NCBI GenBank assembly: GCA_009617715.1
Contig: VTFK01000116.1
Span: 434,001-498,000, forward strand
From: Plectrocnemia conspersa
Taxonomy: Eukaryota > Arthropoda > Insecta > Trichoptera > Polycentropodidae
Direction of reading: 5' to 3'
Length of the DNA stretch: 64,000 bases
The translations under genes were made by a program, and so were the position numbers. Below, one piece after another: positions 46,521-59,640 of this stretch. The first letter of the stretch is position 1, and each line of letters starts with the position of its first letter. The notes beneath the pieces are model-generated. The model was given only the letters and a program-made list of their open reading frames with translations, was not told where the DNA came from and did no database searches.

Positions 46521-47583
46521 TTATTATATTGATTCATACATTGTGATCTTGCAGAGAGATTTTTTGTGCATTTTAGCTTGAGATATATTGAAAAGGGTTC
46601 ATTCGATATTAGGTATTATGCTTATAAAGCATGATTGGATTGTGCCGTCATAACCATGAATTAGAATTCTATATAAATTTATAAGACACTCTTTTGAAAT
46701 ATATTGTTATTACTATGGATCAGTATATCTTAAAAAATAATATATATAATAACATTCTCAATTTATTATATTTATTTTATGATTTTGATCTTATTGCTCG
46801 ACTGGTTATATATTTATGACTACACATCTTTTAACATAAAACGTTGATAATACTGATATTCTAAATAAAATACATAAATCTGTTTTATGCTTATCTCACC
46901 CAATGCAATTAAAAATTACAGTTTTTTCAGCGGTTAAGATTTATGGATGTATATAAAATGTGATAAAATACATTGCATTTCATATCTAAATATAATTAGT
47001 CATTCATAAAAACCGATAAAAACTTAAATAAAATATTTCGATTTTGATACTATTTTTTCTATAATAACAACAGTTTAATAATTATTTTTTTTTACAATAA
47101 AATAAATTAAACATAATTGCCTTATACGATTTGTTTTAAAATTAATTATAATTGCAAATTTATCTTTCGAAATGAAGGGTTCTACGTTTTTAATGGTCAT
47201 GTTAAGTTTTTTTACTGTAACGTAAAAATTATGTTACACTTTTTTAATTGCTTTAATAAAAAAATGTTATGGCTATATTAAAAGGATAATATAATCAAGA
47301 TAAATTTTATTCAAGCAGAATAAAATATTTTTAAGGTCACAATATTTTAAAATGGTTTACAGGTACTTAACAATTTTTCAACTTTGTTAATCATAAAGTT
47401 AATAATATTATATCATCTAAATATTTTTATATAATATATATTTCTTTGAAAGGTATTTTTTTAATTTGATTGTATATCAATGAATTTAAATTTACAATTA
47501 CATAATACACTTTCCGATCAGTAGTAAAGTAATTTTAAATAATTATAATTTAATACTAAAATCAATGAGGTACAACATATTTC

Positions 47584-48393
47584 CAGGATTCTAACCCTAA
47601 GGGGTGTAACGAAGGTGGAAACTAGTGAGACAGACTATGATAGGCTATATCGTTATTTTCCGAGTGGTGGTAGAGAAGCTGGCGCAGGGATGATGTCCGT
47701 GTAAGATTGGTATGGAAGTTCTGAATGGGGTGGCAGCGATAGTATGGCGGAAATTGATCCCTCTGCTGCGGTGCTCGTATGATAAAGTCCCTCTTAAGAT
47801 GTGAGCGTCCATGACGGTATGTCGTCCGCAGGCGGGTGTAAGTCTAATAGTCTTTTCGAGTGTCTGCCTGTGAAGACCAGCCTCATGTATTCATGCCTGC
47901 GAAGCTTACATATCAATTACAATCATGCGGCGATTATCCAATCAATCGTTACGCTCGCTTCTTAGTACAACGAAGTATACAATTTGAAAAAGTGACATAT
48001 GTTTGATGAACATCTATGAGGTAAAATTGTGCAACGGGAATATTATGGCTTCATTATGCTTTTTTTCTTCCGGTGATATATTGTTTCCCGTGACTATTTC
48101 ATAATAAAGAAATATTCATTCAATGAACTAAAGAATCCTTGCGTGTTATTAATAGGGAAAACCTTTAATTCTAGTCGTAACGAGAGTCTTTATGTAATTC
48201 CACTATTGTTTATTTTATCCTTATTGATGAAAAATCACTTATTTTTGAGAAGTTAATAAAGCCTTGCAGCTTAGATGTGTTCTTAAACCACTCAAAATTA
48301 AGAAAGGATGTATGGTTTTTAAGCGACACCATTCGGAAAAAAAAATATAGCTATCGATAATGACGTTCGCAGGTGTAAAGAGGTTAAGAAACA
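47584..48393. mobile_element. Possible non-autonomous hAT-like element
   Basis: Left CAGGATTCTAACCCTAAGGG and right GTGTAAAGAGGTTAAGAAAC-ACCG resemble inverted hAT ends of the CAGTGTTTCTTAACC type. Flanking octamers do not match. The internal 47590-47910 part is compositionally distinct, GC-richer with few CpG. Weak call. Confidence 0.3.
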
Positions 48394-49129
48394 CCGATTT
48401 AAACTACAACGGTAACAGTTTGGTTATAAAAAAGCTTTTAATATTTTTTTATTGCGTTTAGAACAAATCACAAACATAATTTATTTATCCTTTATTAAAG
48501 CTTATTGTCATACGCGTTAAAAGCACAATAAATAAAATACTATTAGACTTTACGACCCGCTGATAAATATCTTTGTTATACAGAGAAGTGCTTTTTTGTA
48601 TGTGACGATTAGATGTCTAAATGATTAGTTAAATGCCTGTTTACAAATATAAATAAGGTCAGTTAGTGGCAAGTCCAAAGATACCGAATCTCTTCTGGTT
48701 ATGCAAATATTCTAATAAATAATCTGATAAAAATAAATAAATACAAATACTACCCCAAATCTCCTAAATTGATCGTCGCGTCCAGAGTAGGCAAAAAAAA
48801 ATTCTTCAGTCAGACAGTGCATATTATGCACTTCCATTCGGTACTCGCTTCCGCCAGCACTTTTTTTACCTGATATATATAATCCTTACTAGCATATAAG
48901 TTTTTATTAAATAAATGATAGAAGAAGAGTTTCGCAGTCTAGCGAGCAAATCAAGAACAATAGAGCTTATGTAAAATCAATATTTGTTATAGGAAACTGT
49001 ATATTTTCGAGTCTCAATTTGGGACTTGATTTTCTTCAAGAGGTCGCAAAAACAGGGGTGGGGCAACTTGTAACAATAATGTATCAAACATTATACCAGT
49101 CAAATAAATCATATACATACACTATAATT

Positions 49130-49450
49130 CATCGGAGTATAAATTGCTTAAGACACCCTCGCGCCTACGAGAGCGACCCAAAGAGCAGTTAACGCCCTCA
49201 CGGGACTCGAACCCTCTCCGCCGCGTCCGAAGATTATTATTACTTTGTTTACAAATTAATTCCGAGTTGGCGAGCCGCGCCCGAATCCCGTCGCCGTTTT
49301 TGCGCGACATTTGCGGTCCGAATGGAATTTTCACACTAATTACCCGAGAAGAAAAGCTGACAAGTCGGTCGGGCGCGAGTCTTCTGTCAACGCCAGACAA
49401 TTTCTCGAGAAAATCTTCCCTCGCAGCCGAGTGAAGTGAAGCGAAATGCC
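49130..49450. other. CpG-rich island
   Basis: Dense CpG sequence with frames open on both strands, a common by-product of high GC. No family match. Candidate conserved element or unrecognised 5' exon. Confidence 0.25.
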
Positions 49451-50884
49451 AAAAAGCGAAACGTTTTTAACACATGCACTCGTTCATGAAATATTGCGTT
49501 AATTCCTGCCCGAAGAGAGCTCTATCTCTCTCTGCCTTCGTCTCAAGAAAGTTCTTTGTCTTGGCGAAGAAACTTTCGTGTAAATTATTTTCCGTAATTA
49601 AAGTCAACTGAAGGCGCAATCTCATTAGAATTATGTCACACAAAACAATAAATTTGCTCGATACTTATCGTTAGCTAAAATAATATTTTAAGCCAAGGTT
49701 ATATAATAAATATTGATTGACGTTTGATCAATTTTCAAATATTATTGATGATATTAAAAAGTTTATTACAACACCAAAGGATAGAAACAGGAATGATTAA
49801 ATAAATATAGCTTTTGCTGTTTTATATTATGTATTGCAATTAATTCAATCGCTAAAATAAATATTTTAAATTAGCAAAGATTTTAATTACGAAGACTAAA
49901 CCACGTATTAAAATTTGCATACTCAATTAAATGTAATTAAGGCAATTAATATTTCTTAAAACATTTTTGTGCTTTTTATATTTAAATTAGAGTTTTTTAC
50001 TCATTCAATATCTGATTCGCCTTTCTTGCTACATTAACTTTAATAAAGACACATATAAAAAAACATCTAAAAACTGAGATTTTTATGTATAATAAATAGA
50101 AACTGTAAGAAAATAAATGATTTGTCTACAAATATGAATACTATGTATCGTGCTACTTTGAAGAAAATCTTTTAAATATACACATATATTTCTGTATGTA
50201 TCAGTGTATATAAAATACCTGTCTTTTCTCAGTTTTTTTAAAGTAAAAATGAAGATGTAAAAACACCACAGTGGTCACATTCTATAAATTAAATATTATT
50301 TTAATGCTTTGCTATAAACAAAAAAAATTATTTTATCGCAAATAGATTATTAAAAGCAAGGTAATTTCACATTTACCCCTTTAACTTTAAGCGATCGTCC
50401 CTGAGATTTATTTATGTTCTGAATATGAAAAATTAAAACATCTTTGTTTCTGGCAAAGTTAATTAGCAGTTTTTACAATAGATTAATTTAACCAATTAGT
50501 GAGGAAAGTAAATAAATTATTTAATTAAATAACAACTATTGCTTAATAATAAATATTTTAATTATTCGTTAATTACTTTCATAATCACAAGCCTTTTTGA
50601 TTATATAAAATATATAACATAACACTGTGCGAATTACTGATCAGTGAAGGCGTCAAAAAAATGTTTAAATTATTAACAAATACATCATTTTAATCGTTTT
50701 TAAATGACCAGAACTAAGCAAAATCGATTGAGCATTTTTAATACAAATTTTATCGAATTTATTGTACAAAAGCTAATATTTTTTGGAACGAATTTGGTAT
50801 ATGAGAAAACGGCGATTGCTTTGCGGATTTGTATTTAAATTAAATAACTAAAATTAAATTAACCACGATCAAATTATTTAACTG

Positions 50885-51545
50885 ATTGAAATAAAATCTA
50901 TGGGTCGTAAAACAACAAATACAAAATGAAAATATAAACAGTTTTTGAGAAAATCGTTAAACGATAATAAAAGGTAGATTTTTCGAACATTTTGATTCGT
51001 TCAACGAACGAATTTCACGAATTTCAGTCATAGTAATAAAATCTTTGTGTCTTGAAACAACAAATACAAAAGCGTTAAATGATAATAAGGGTGAGCCTTT
51101 TCAATATTTTGTTTTGTTCAACGAATGAATTCTGCGAATTTCAGTCATAGTAGTCACGGCCGATAAACATTATATTTACAAATGTTTTTCAAATTTTTTT
51201 TGAGAAAAACTGCCTTATTATCTCGTATTTAGATGCAAAATAAATTTTAGAGCAGCACTAGTAAATTATGTATACTGAGAGAAAAATATTTTGCTTAAAT
51301 ATACAAATTATTTTATTGAGATTTTGTTAGTCTTTTCAACATTTTGTTTCGTTCAACGAACGAATTCTGTGAATTTCAGTCATAGTAGATACGGCCGATA
51401 AACATTGTATTTACAAATGTTTTGTCGAGAACAAGCGCCACATTTTCACACATTTCGAAACAAAATACACATTGGAGCAGCACTAATCAATCGAGTATAC
51501 CTACTGAGAGAAAAATGTATTGCTTAAGTATACAAATTATTTGAT
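50885..51545 (+). repeat. Complex tandem repeat
   Basis: The block TTCAACGAA(C/T)GAATT followed by GAATTTCAGTCATAGTA occurs three times (about 51000, 51118 and 51353). AACAACAAATACAAAA occurs twice (50910, 51057), CGGCCGATAAACATT twice (51158, 51392), and GAGCAGCACTA...ACTGAGAGAAAAAT twice (51251, 51475). The units are higher-order and diverged. Non-coding. Confidence 0.75.
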
Positions 51546-51699
51546 TCAGATTTTTTTAATTTTTATTTGAGATAGTATAGACAAATATTTGATCAATTAT
51601 TCGAATATTCATATAGTTGAAAATCAGGCGAAAAATTCGTATATACGAATATTATAATATTCGATTGAGAATCATAACATTTAATTCTTAATTTAATTA

Positions 51700-52010
51700 T
51701 CTATTTTTGTATCCTAGTGCTTTTTTAGGCATTGGGATATGATTTGCTGAGTTCTAGAAGAAAGTTGTATGTTTATAAAAAAATATTTAAGCTACTGAAG
51801 GGTTCTGTTGACAATTTAACTACATTCGGGGAATTCTAGTTTAGGGTTCCGGAACTTCTACGAGAAACACGATCGCATCCTCTTTGATGTCCATTTTGTT
51901 TAACTTGTTTATATTATATTTTGTATGTATTGTAATAAAACAACATTTTTTTTGTAACTAAGTAACCTCTTAGGTTATGTTAGTCTCAATTTAATTAAAA
52001 TAAAATATTT
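51700..52010 (+). mobile_element. 3' fragment of LINE related to 56.7-57.9 kb
   Basis: Plus-strand reading gives LGYDLLSSRRKLYV, KLLKGSVDN and, after one stop, FRVPELLRETRSHP. This parallels GYDSLSSRRKLYV, KVLKGAVDN and FWVPEHFRELRSRP in the minus-strand LINE at 57139-56990. The fragment then runs into AT-rich 3' sequence with a small TAACCTCTTAGGTTA hairpin and an A-rich end. Confidence 0.75.
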
Positions 52011-52369
52011 AATAAGAAGTAATTCCAATCTCATATACACGATAAAAATTTGAAAACAATATGGTCCATATAGGATTCGTCTATCGTGCTAGTTATTTTT
52101 TTTTTAAAGACAGAAAAATAACATTAAAAATTACCCATTGATGTAATAACACTTTTGTTCCGAATGCTTATTTTTAGTAGCAGGAACCTGTGAATAAGTT
52201 ATAATGTAGGAATACTAAGTTTGTTAGCTCTATGAACACACGACATATGCATCAACATTATTAAAATGTTTTTGTAATTAAGAGAGAAAGTTTTTAATTA
52301 AAAATCACATCAGTCACTTCTCTAATACACCATATATTACATTCCAAAGTCTACCGTTAAAAATCAACA

Positions 52370-52870
52370 CCAAAGAATCGCAAATCAAATTGAACACAAC
52401 CTCGACCCGCTTCACGCTCCTTTGAGCAAACATTCCCATTTAACGAACCGTTTTTTTCAATTAAAATGCACGTCCGTCGTTCGATTCACGGTTATTCCTT
52501 TTTATTTTTTCCCGCCCCATAGGAAACCGTTTGCAAATTTCGTCCCGGCGATAAGATCCAAAAAGGGCAAAAAAAGCGAAGTTGTAGGGGGCGGCGCGGT
52601 CGCCCGTTATCTGTGCATTTATCACGCCCCAGTGTTCGTAGCTGTCTCGCTGATTTACAGATAACCGACCCCCTGGAACACCCTGAAAACCCCTCGACAG
52701 CATCTCGGTGGTGTGAACCGTGGTATGACCCACATCCGAAGGGGTTAAATGCACCGGGCATTAGACGCCGCGCCAATCCACTTAGCTCGTCGGCGCGGGA
52801 CTTGCAATTCCACAAATTTAAGCGAATTCGAAGGATCTCGTTAACGGACCTCGACAGTGTTATATACAGA
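52370..52870. other. Large CpG-rich island
   Basis: The strongest CpG-rich block outside the R1 element (for example GGGGGCGGCGCGGTCGCCCG near 52590). It has overlapping frames on both strands with no recognised family. Could be a conserved enhancer, a promoter/5' exon region, or a degraded GC-rich element. Confidence 0.3.
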
Positions 52871-53801
52871 AGATAATATCGTAAAATTTAAATTTTTATA
52901 TTCCTACCTATTTTTTTTAATTAATAGATTCATTTTTAGACCACAAAAGTAACCCCGTACAATTAATTTGAACAAGGCAAAATCAGAGTGGTGGAAAATA
53001 TTTTTAAACATAACCCATAAATATTGACCCCCATCATATTTTTTATTTATTTATAATTTTTGAAGCACCAAAACCAAATATCTATTAATTATAAATAGTA
53101 TTCTGCTACAGAAAAAGCAAAAAATATTAGTAACAACTGCTGACTGATACACAAATCAATATTACCTTTTTTTAAATTTAATTAAAGTAATAATTAGTAT
53201 TTTAAAAAATAGTTAAAAGTTCGCTATATAAATTAAGTTTAAAAGCATAACTACTTTTCATATGTTATACTAATAAAAGTTATTTTTTTATAAATTAAAA
53301 TCCATATATTTTATTGCTGATATATAATATTTATTTTATTATTACTAATAAAGATTGTTACTACTAATTTATTGAATTGTTTTTATCGTATTTTTTGAAA
53401 ATATACTTTTATATTTAAATATTGGTCTAAGGGTCGCAATAGCTAAGTTGATTTGAATAAAAAAAATCATCATCAACAGATTTATATTTTGTAAAAAAAA
53501 ATAAAAATATTTTATATTATTTTTATATTATTACTATTATTTTATATTTTATTTTACCCTAACATTTTTTAAATTAACTTAATTTATAGTTTCAATATTG
53601 AATGATTTTTAAAATGCTTATATTACAATTTACCATTTATAGGCTTAAAACATAACAGATATATACAATATTTAATTCATTTACAGTTTAGGTATTAAAT
53701 GTAGAATATAATAATGACATTACAATTAAATATAAAAGCTTAATTTTCAGGTTTAAAATCGCAACGAGTTATTGTAGTGTAGTGGTTTATATTTACAAAT
53801 A

Positions 53802-54219
53802 AAGTTATATTTTCACTGACGTTTCAGTGGAATCATATAAAAATACATTATTACTACACATATAATTTAAATAAAATATGCTGCTCTGAAATTTCAATAA
53901 AACTAAATTTTTTTGTAAAACGTCTATTTGATAATCAAATCTAAATCTAACCAGAACAGATTAATCAAACCCAACTTCAATTAAGGTGTGTTTGAGTAGT
54001 TTTTTAAATAATCAAACCCGACATTGAATTAATTTGTTCAGGGTTATTTTATTATTTTTTAACAAAGTAATGACACAGTTCCTCAAATCTTTAATTACGT
54101 GGTAGGTTTTAAACAAATACAATTTAACTGATACTGAGCAGTGAATTTGTAAATCATTTAAATAATTCATTTTTACTTGAGTTAGTTAAAATATATTTTA
54201 ACTAGTGAAAATATAACTT
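53802..54219. mobile_element. MITE with AAGTTATATTTTCACT ends
   Basis: Perfect 16-bp terminal inverted repeats at 53802-53817 and 54204-54219, 418 bp in all. Inside the left end is a further CACTGACGTTTCAGTGG inverted motif. Non-coding. The ends resemble the inverted repeat at 4362-4413. Confidence 0.65.
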
Positions 54220-56065
54220 CACTGGTAATACATATTACCTGTAACATGTATAAACAAATTTTATTTACTATATAATATTTTTGCGGACAATTTTTCATGA
54301 CGCGTAATTAAATGCAATATTTTTGCTTTTATTTGCTTTATAAAAAAATAATAAATAATTTAGGTTTTTCTTGACATATCAACAAACATAAAAATGTCCA
54401 AAAAACGTTATATGCAATAAGAAAACACTGACAATGTATATTTAATATTGCAAAAAAATTAAATCATGTCTGACAAAGTTTTGTACACATTTTTATACAT
54501 CTGGTTTTTTACCTTTATTGGGAAAATAATTAAAAATTACAATAATAAATAAGCTCTAAGGCTAGCAAAAAAATAACTACTTTTGTAGACTAATATATAA
54601 TATTTTTTTATTGGGTAAAAAATACATAAAGTATATTACCGGAAATTTAACTTTGATACACTCAAAATCATTTATCAGCTAATTTTACATACATAAATTA
54701 ATTATTTTATACTGTTATTTTGTATAATAAAAAAATTACCTACTGCTTATTAAATATACGTTAAAATCAATACTCCCTTCAATAAATAATAAGCGATTCC
54801 AAGAATTGTAATTAATGTACTTAAAACTAATCCGTTTTATTAAGATCCTTTGAACGAAAATTGTGTGGTATTTAATTAACGTGCCTAAGTGATCAATAAC
54901 TAAAAATCAGAAAGTCGATAATTTATAAATAAGTTAATGTATAATATCTTGATTTATTTTCGTTACACCGCATTATGTGGTATAATTAAATTACTTTGCG
55001 CTATGTTAAGTATCGCGGTTAACCTTATGACCCATTCCCAAGAGGCTAGTGTAGAATGACTAACGTAAAAGGAAATTTTTGAGGGTTGTTAGAAAAGTTG
55101 AGCTTGTGTTTTTATATGTTTTAAAATTGTCTTCGAAATGTTAGTGTTTTCTAGCTAAATACAATGTAAAAAATAAAGGGAGTATATATTATATAATAGT
55201 ATTACTTTTTTGTTTACACGTGTTGATATATTCTGGAACACTGTTATACCTACACACAATCATAACATTGTTTCAAAATACATGAACTGTATTTTAATTA
55301 TTGTTTTGCATACCGAAACAAAAAATATATCTAAAGTCAGTCACGGCAAAAAATCCTGACTTCTGCGCGATACAGCGTTTATATTACAATACGTGTAAAG
55401 ATAACTAAAACACAATTTATGCCCGTTTTATTTATGAACGAACCCTTTGGGGCCCAGAAGGGCACGCACGACGGGCAAGAAAAAAATAATTACACGGAAT
55501 TACAAAACAAAGAAAGGTCTGAATCGAATCGCGTATATATTTCATCTCATGCCGTGATTTATTGCCAAAGAAATAAACAAAAGGGTGCCTTTCTCTGCCC
55601 CTTTAAACGGGATAAGTTATTAATGAAAATATCAATACAATAACAAAGCGATTACGTCTTGTAAAATTTCAGAATACTGATAAATATATTGTAGATTTTT
55701 TTTAATTAAAATAGTTTTTATTGCTGCTTAGCTGTAGCTCATTAATTATTATGGTAATCCGGATGAAGGTGGTTTCCGGCCTGCGGAAATTTCGTTAATA
55801 ATGCATAACCGCGGGAGTATTTCGATTGCATAGAGAGTGATGAAAACGATTAAAATATTTATTTAAATCTAGAGGAAAACTTTTTTAATAAATTATTAAT
55901 TAATTTAAAAGTAAGGAAGTTAATTAAAAAATACTACTTTTTAAGTAAATCTGTAAAACTATTATTTTGTGAGAGTGAATCTAAAATATATGTAGTATAT
56001 TTATTTATTTTTAATGATTTTATAATTTTCTAAATTGCGGTTAACACTATAAAGTTTTTATTTTC
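54220..56065. other. AT-rich sequence without genes
   Basis: About 1.8 kb, mainly AT-rich, with a CpG-containing patch at 55430-55610 where an open frame has no recognisable content. Nothing else seen. Confidence 0.45.
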
Positions 56066-56069
56066 TTAA

Positions 56070-56536
56070 CATTTTTAGTGCCAGTGGGTGATTAATCAGT
56101 CTTCCGTGCATATGCGTACAGTGTCAAAAACCAATTATATCAAACCACTGATATAATTGTTAATTTTACTACGACTCGCGTGAATAAAATCAGGTAGCAA
56201 AATGCACTAAATTTGTTTTTTGTCGACGTATAGTACTAAAAAATAGATGCGTAAACTCCCGTAAGCATAAAAGTACTTCCTAGCTATTTTTAAAATATTA
56301 AAATTAAAATTTGTAAAAACATTTGATACCATCTCAAAATTAGTTTTTTATGAATAATTTTTAATTTTTTTATCTATGTTAAATTATATTAAATGTGTTT
56401 TATTTAGATATAACAGTATTTTGTATTATAAAAATTATAAAATAAAAAAAATCTTTAAAATTAATATTTATATTTGCCAACCAAGTATTTGACATTGTTA
56501 GCGTATACCACCCAAATAAGTCTGGCATCAAAAGGG
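56070..56536. mobile_element. TTAA MITE with TTTTxxTGCCAG ends
   Basis: Left CATTTTTAGTGCCAG and right CTGGCATCAAAAGGG are inverted repeats, and both are bordered by TTAA (56066-56069, 56537-56540). 467 bp, non-coding, piggyBac-like by target site. Confidence 0.65.
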
Positions 56537-56717
56537 TTAAATAATCGACAGGTGGTATATATGGCTTTGCTAGTTATTTTAATAGACATTTTGCATTGAG
56601 ATAATATTATCATTATTGAATTCAATGAGATCCTTATTTTAGTAATATTAGAGTATATAGAAAAAAATATGAAACATGGTAAATTTTTTTAAATTTTTAT
56701 TTTTTTAAATAAATTAA

Positions 56718-56761
56718 GACCATCGTGGTCTAACAGGCTACTCCAATGCGCCACGATGGTC
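56718..56761 (-). repeat. 3'-terminal LINE hairpin
   Basis: GACCATCGTGG (56718-56728) pairs perfectly with CCACGATGGTC (56751-56761) around a 22-nt loop, just before the A-rich 3' end of the LINE. Such 3' structures can be recognised by LINE reverse transcriptases; this is inferred here. Confidence 0.7.
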
Positions 56762-56839
56762 GAAAACAAATTTTAAATTTATAAAACGTATATATACATA
56801 AATATAACAATACTTAAACATAACAAAAAATTATAAAAT

Positions 56840-57139
56840 TTAAAAATTAAATGATACAAACTGGATCAGATCCTCGTAGCTAGCATTAAATAAGTCAATA
56901 TGTAATGCCAGCGTATTAAGTTGCCGGATGGCCACAGCTATAGGCGAGTCGGCAAGTGCGGATGTCCTAGCCCTAACGGTCATCAAAAGAGGTCTCGATC
57001 GTAATTCTCGAAAATGTTCCGGAACCCAAAACTGGAATTCCTCGAGAATAGCTGGATTGTCGACAGCACCTTTTAGTACTTTGAAAAAATGCTTAGCGAC
57101 ATACAGCTTTCTGCGAGAACTCAGCGAATCATATCCCAA
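56840..57139 (-). pseudogene. C-terminal part of the second LINE
   Basis: Reads GYDSLSSRRKLYVAKHFFKV, LKGAVDNPAILEEFQFWVPE, then FRELRSRPLL and a tail ending LIQFVSFNF. It is out of frame with the reverse-transcriptase part. The same domain recurs at 51730-51890 on the plus strand, which supports real coding ancestry. Confidence 0.75.
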
Positions 57140-57269
57140 CGCTCCTTAAAGAAAGGCGCTGGGATATAAGTATGGATAATAACCAAATGTCCTTTTGTAA
57201 AGGTATCCTAAATACATTTTTTGAATTTTTCCACTAAAAGTAAATATTTGGCTATTCGGGGATTCCAAA

Positions 57270-57951
57270 TTATAGTCCCGATTCAAGAATGCTATGAACT
57301 AAGGTGTCATAGACGATGCGAATAACTGACGGATTGTCAAAGTGAAAGGCATTCCTCATAACAAAGCCGAGCATCTTGGAAGATTTATCACAGACGTCGT
57401 GTATGTGTAGAGAGAACCTCCATTTGCTCTCTAAAGTGATTACGAGATCTTTAATGGAAGTTTCGCTAGTCAAAATGTTACCACCGAGATGGTAGAAATA
57501 AGCTGATGGCGAACGGGATCGAGAAAATGACACAGTATGGCACTTTCCGACACTAAAGGGCAGACGGTTAATGGAAGCCCATCTCCACAAAGAGTCTAAA
57601 TCACTTTGTAGAGAGAAGGAGTCCACAACAGATCGAATGCATTTATATAATTTTAAATCATCTGCGTACAGAAGAAAACTTGAATTTTTAATTGCTGTAT
57701 TTATGTCATTAATAAATAACCTAAAAAGCAGTTGTCCCAGATTGGATCCTTGAGGAACCCACGAAGGGGTAAAATATTCTTTTGACAATCGTCCACCATA
57801 GGTTACAAACTGTCTACGATTGCTTAAATAACTCTAGAATAACCGAGTTAAATTATCCGAGCAACCGAGGTTCGACAATTTTTTTAATAATAACCTATGA
57901 CAAACTTTGTCAAAGGCTTTCTCAAAATCTGTATACACGACGTCTACTTGA
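57270..57951 (-). pseudogene. LINE reverse transcriptase fragment, second family
   Basis: Reads VVYTDFEKAFDKVCHRLLLK, one TAG, then SYLSNRRQFV, WVPQGSNLGQLLFRLFINDI, LLYADDLKLY (catalytic box), LDSLWRWASINRLPFSVGK, and the ESKWRFSLHI block ending at ILESGL. The first half of the polymerase is missing. One internal stop and the usual G of GVPQG changed to W point to decay. Confidence 0.85.
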
Positions 57952-58263
57952 ATAATAAAAGTTATATCAGAAGTACTGTTTGCGTAATATTTTCGCTTTG
58001 TAAAAATCTTAAAGTTACCAAATATTTTAAATATAATACTAAATATTAATAAACTTCAACAAAAATAATACAGAATTAATGAAAATATTTTTTTCATATT
58101 TAAAACTATCTTATATAAAATTAACTTTACTATTTTGTTAATTGATAAAGAATATTAAATTAGATTTTCTTTGTCTATGATTTTGTTTAATATAATAATG
58201 TATACTCTGAACGAAAAACAAAACATATTGTAATTTATGGAAATGACGTGACGTGAGTTTTAA

Positions 58264-58531
58264 CCTTTTATGTGCCAAAGTACCTTGCTAGACATTGCTA
58301 ATAAAAATTACAAAGGCGCAAGTTGCTGGTGACAGCCCTGGTGACAATGAAAAGTCAGCATTTATTTTTTGTAATTTTATGAATGCTATAGAGTGGTAAT
58401 AATTTTATTCGTTTCTCCATAGATGACTCTTGTACCATCATTTCAGAGTATAAATGCAATTTTTGGCGAGAGTTTCATAGGAAGCTCGTGGTGATTCGAG
58501 ACTTCGTACGGCGCCCGTGGCATACAAACGG
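58264..58531. mobile_element. TTAA MITE, short
   Basis: Left CCTTTTATGTGCCA and right TGGCATACAAACGG, both next to TTAA (58260-58263, 58532-58535), make imperfect inverted ends similar in style to the 56070-56536 element. 268 bp. Confidence 0.5.
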
Positions 58532-58739
58532 TTAAAACGCTTTGTACAAATAGTATAATTATTTATAGATTCAATAATTTTGAAAAAAAATAGTAAATCA
58601 AAAAATATGTACAAAAAGGTCTTTGAGTGCTGGCACAAGGGACGCGATCGCGACTCTCTAGAGCAGCCGAAAGTTACCGAGCATTGACAGATTGTCGACG
58701 TTCAAATAGTAATACTCTATTAATAAACATTGTTTACTA

Positions 58740-59640
58740 AATTTTCTAATTAAAAAATCAGTGTTTGTCGTTCGCGGTTTAAACGCACAATGAAGAGAAT
58801 GCCGCTCGTCGTGCCATTGAGTAATTTCCGTACCAAATCGGATAAGGACCCGAACGCCTGCCAAGCGGGGACCATACGAGACCATTAAGGGGCCAATTAC
58901 GCCAACGATATATTGTCAATTTTCTGCTACATAAATGCCATTACTTAAGGCAATAAAGTGGAAAAGTGCAGAAGGCACCCCTGGAGGCGTTTTCTTGGGC
59001 CAAGCGTCTGTTTGTCATCAGATGGTTAACGCAGCTACATAAAGTAAAGACGTAATTTGGAACCTAGTAAAAAAGTCTTCAATAAAATTAAATTACTGTT
59101 TATAACAACTTTGCATGTTTATTTAAAACATAATTTAATACTATGATTATCAAAAATTATTGCACGGTTAAATAAACATTTTTAGAAAGATTTGCTCGTG
59201 TGTATAAGAAAATACGAATAAAAATATTCAATATAATAAAAAAGCGAGTATCAATTTGTAAGAAATTCTATTATAAGAAATATCGATTTCAGCCATAGCA
59301 GTTCGAAATCAAATTCAACGGGAAATTGATACAAATTAGCGGAACAGCCTAATTACAATTAAGACTTTTCGAGGTAGTTTCCAAAGTTTTTTCATTAACT
59401 CACCCCCTCTACCACCCTTCTCCTACTCCATTTGCTGCTCGGCGAGTTTGTCTGACTAATTTATCGGCTTAGCATTGTTTGATAATTGTTTGAATAATAA
59501 AGAGATATTTTAAAAGGGCTCGTTTTTGTAATTTGTCCCTTCTCGCGAGATATCTCACTTTCAACGCAACGCGCAAAAACAACAGAGGCCCTCTCTTGTT
59601 GCCGCGAGATATTCATGAATTAAAAATCGAGAGATGAAAA
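58740..59640. other. Mixed region with CpG-richer islands
   Basis: Low-repeat, CpG-containing stretches at 58740-59035 and 59390-59640 (with two CGCGAGATAT motifs about 60 bases apart). No supported gene. Candidate conserved elements. Confidence 0.25.

Larger units (their letters stand above)
56718..57951 (-). mobile_element. 5'-truncated CR1/Jockey-group LINE, second family
   Basis: Minus-strand reverse transcriptase and C-terminal region, followed by a 3' UTR that ends in a perfect hairpin (56718-56761) and A-rich sequence. The 5' end stops abruptly at a YTDFEKAFDKV block near 57950. It differs from the AT-rich LINE at 38-41 kb. Confidence 0.8.

Noticed and set aside
49122..49434. Open frames on both strands over the 49.1-49.4 kb island
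   Set aside because: Simultaneous opening on both strands is typical of a CpG-rich patch, with no family signal for either.
52422..52876. Overlapping frames at the 52.4-52.9 kb island
   Set aside because: Several phases and both strands open at once; no protein-like motif.
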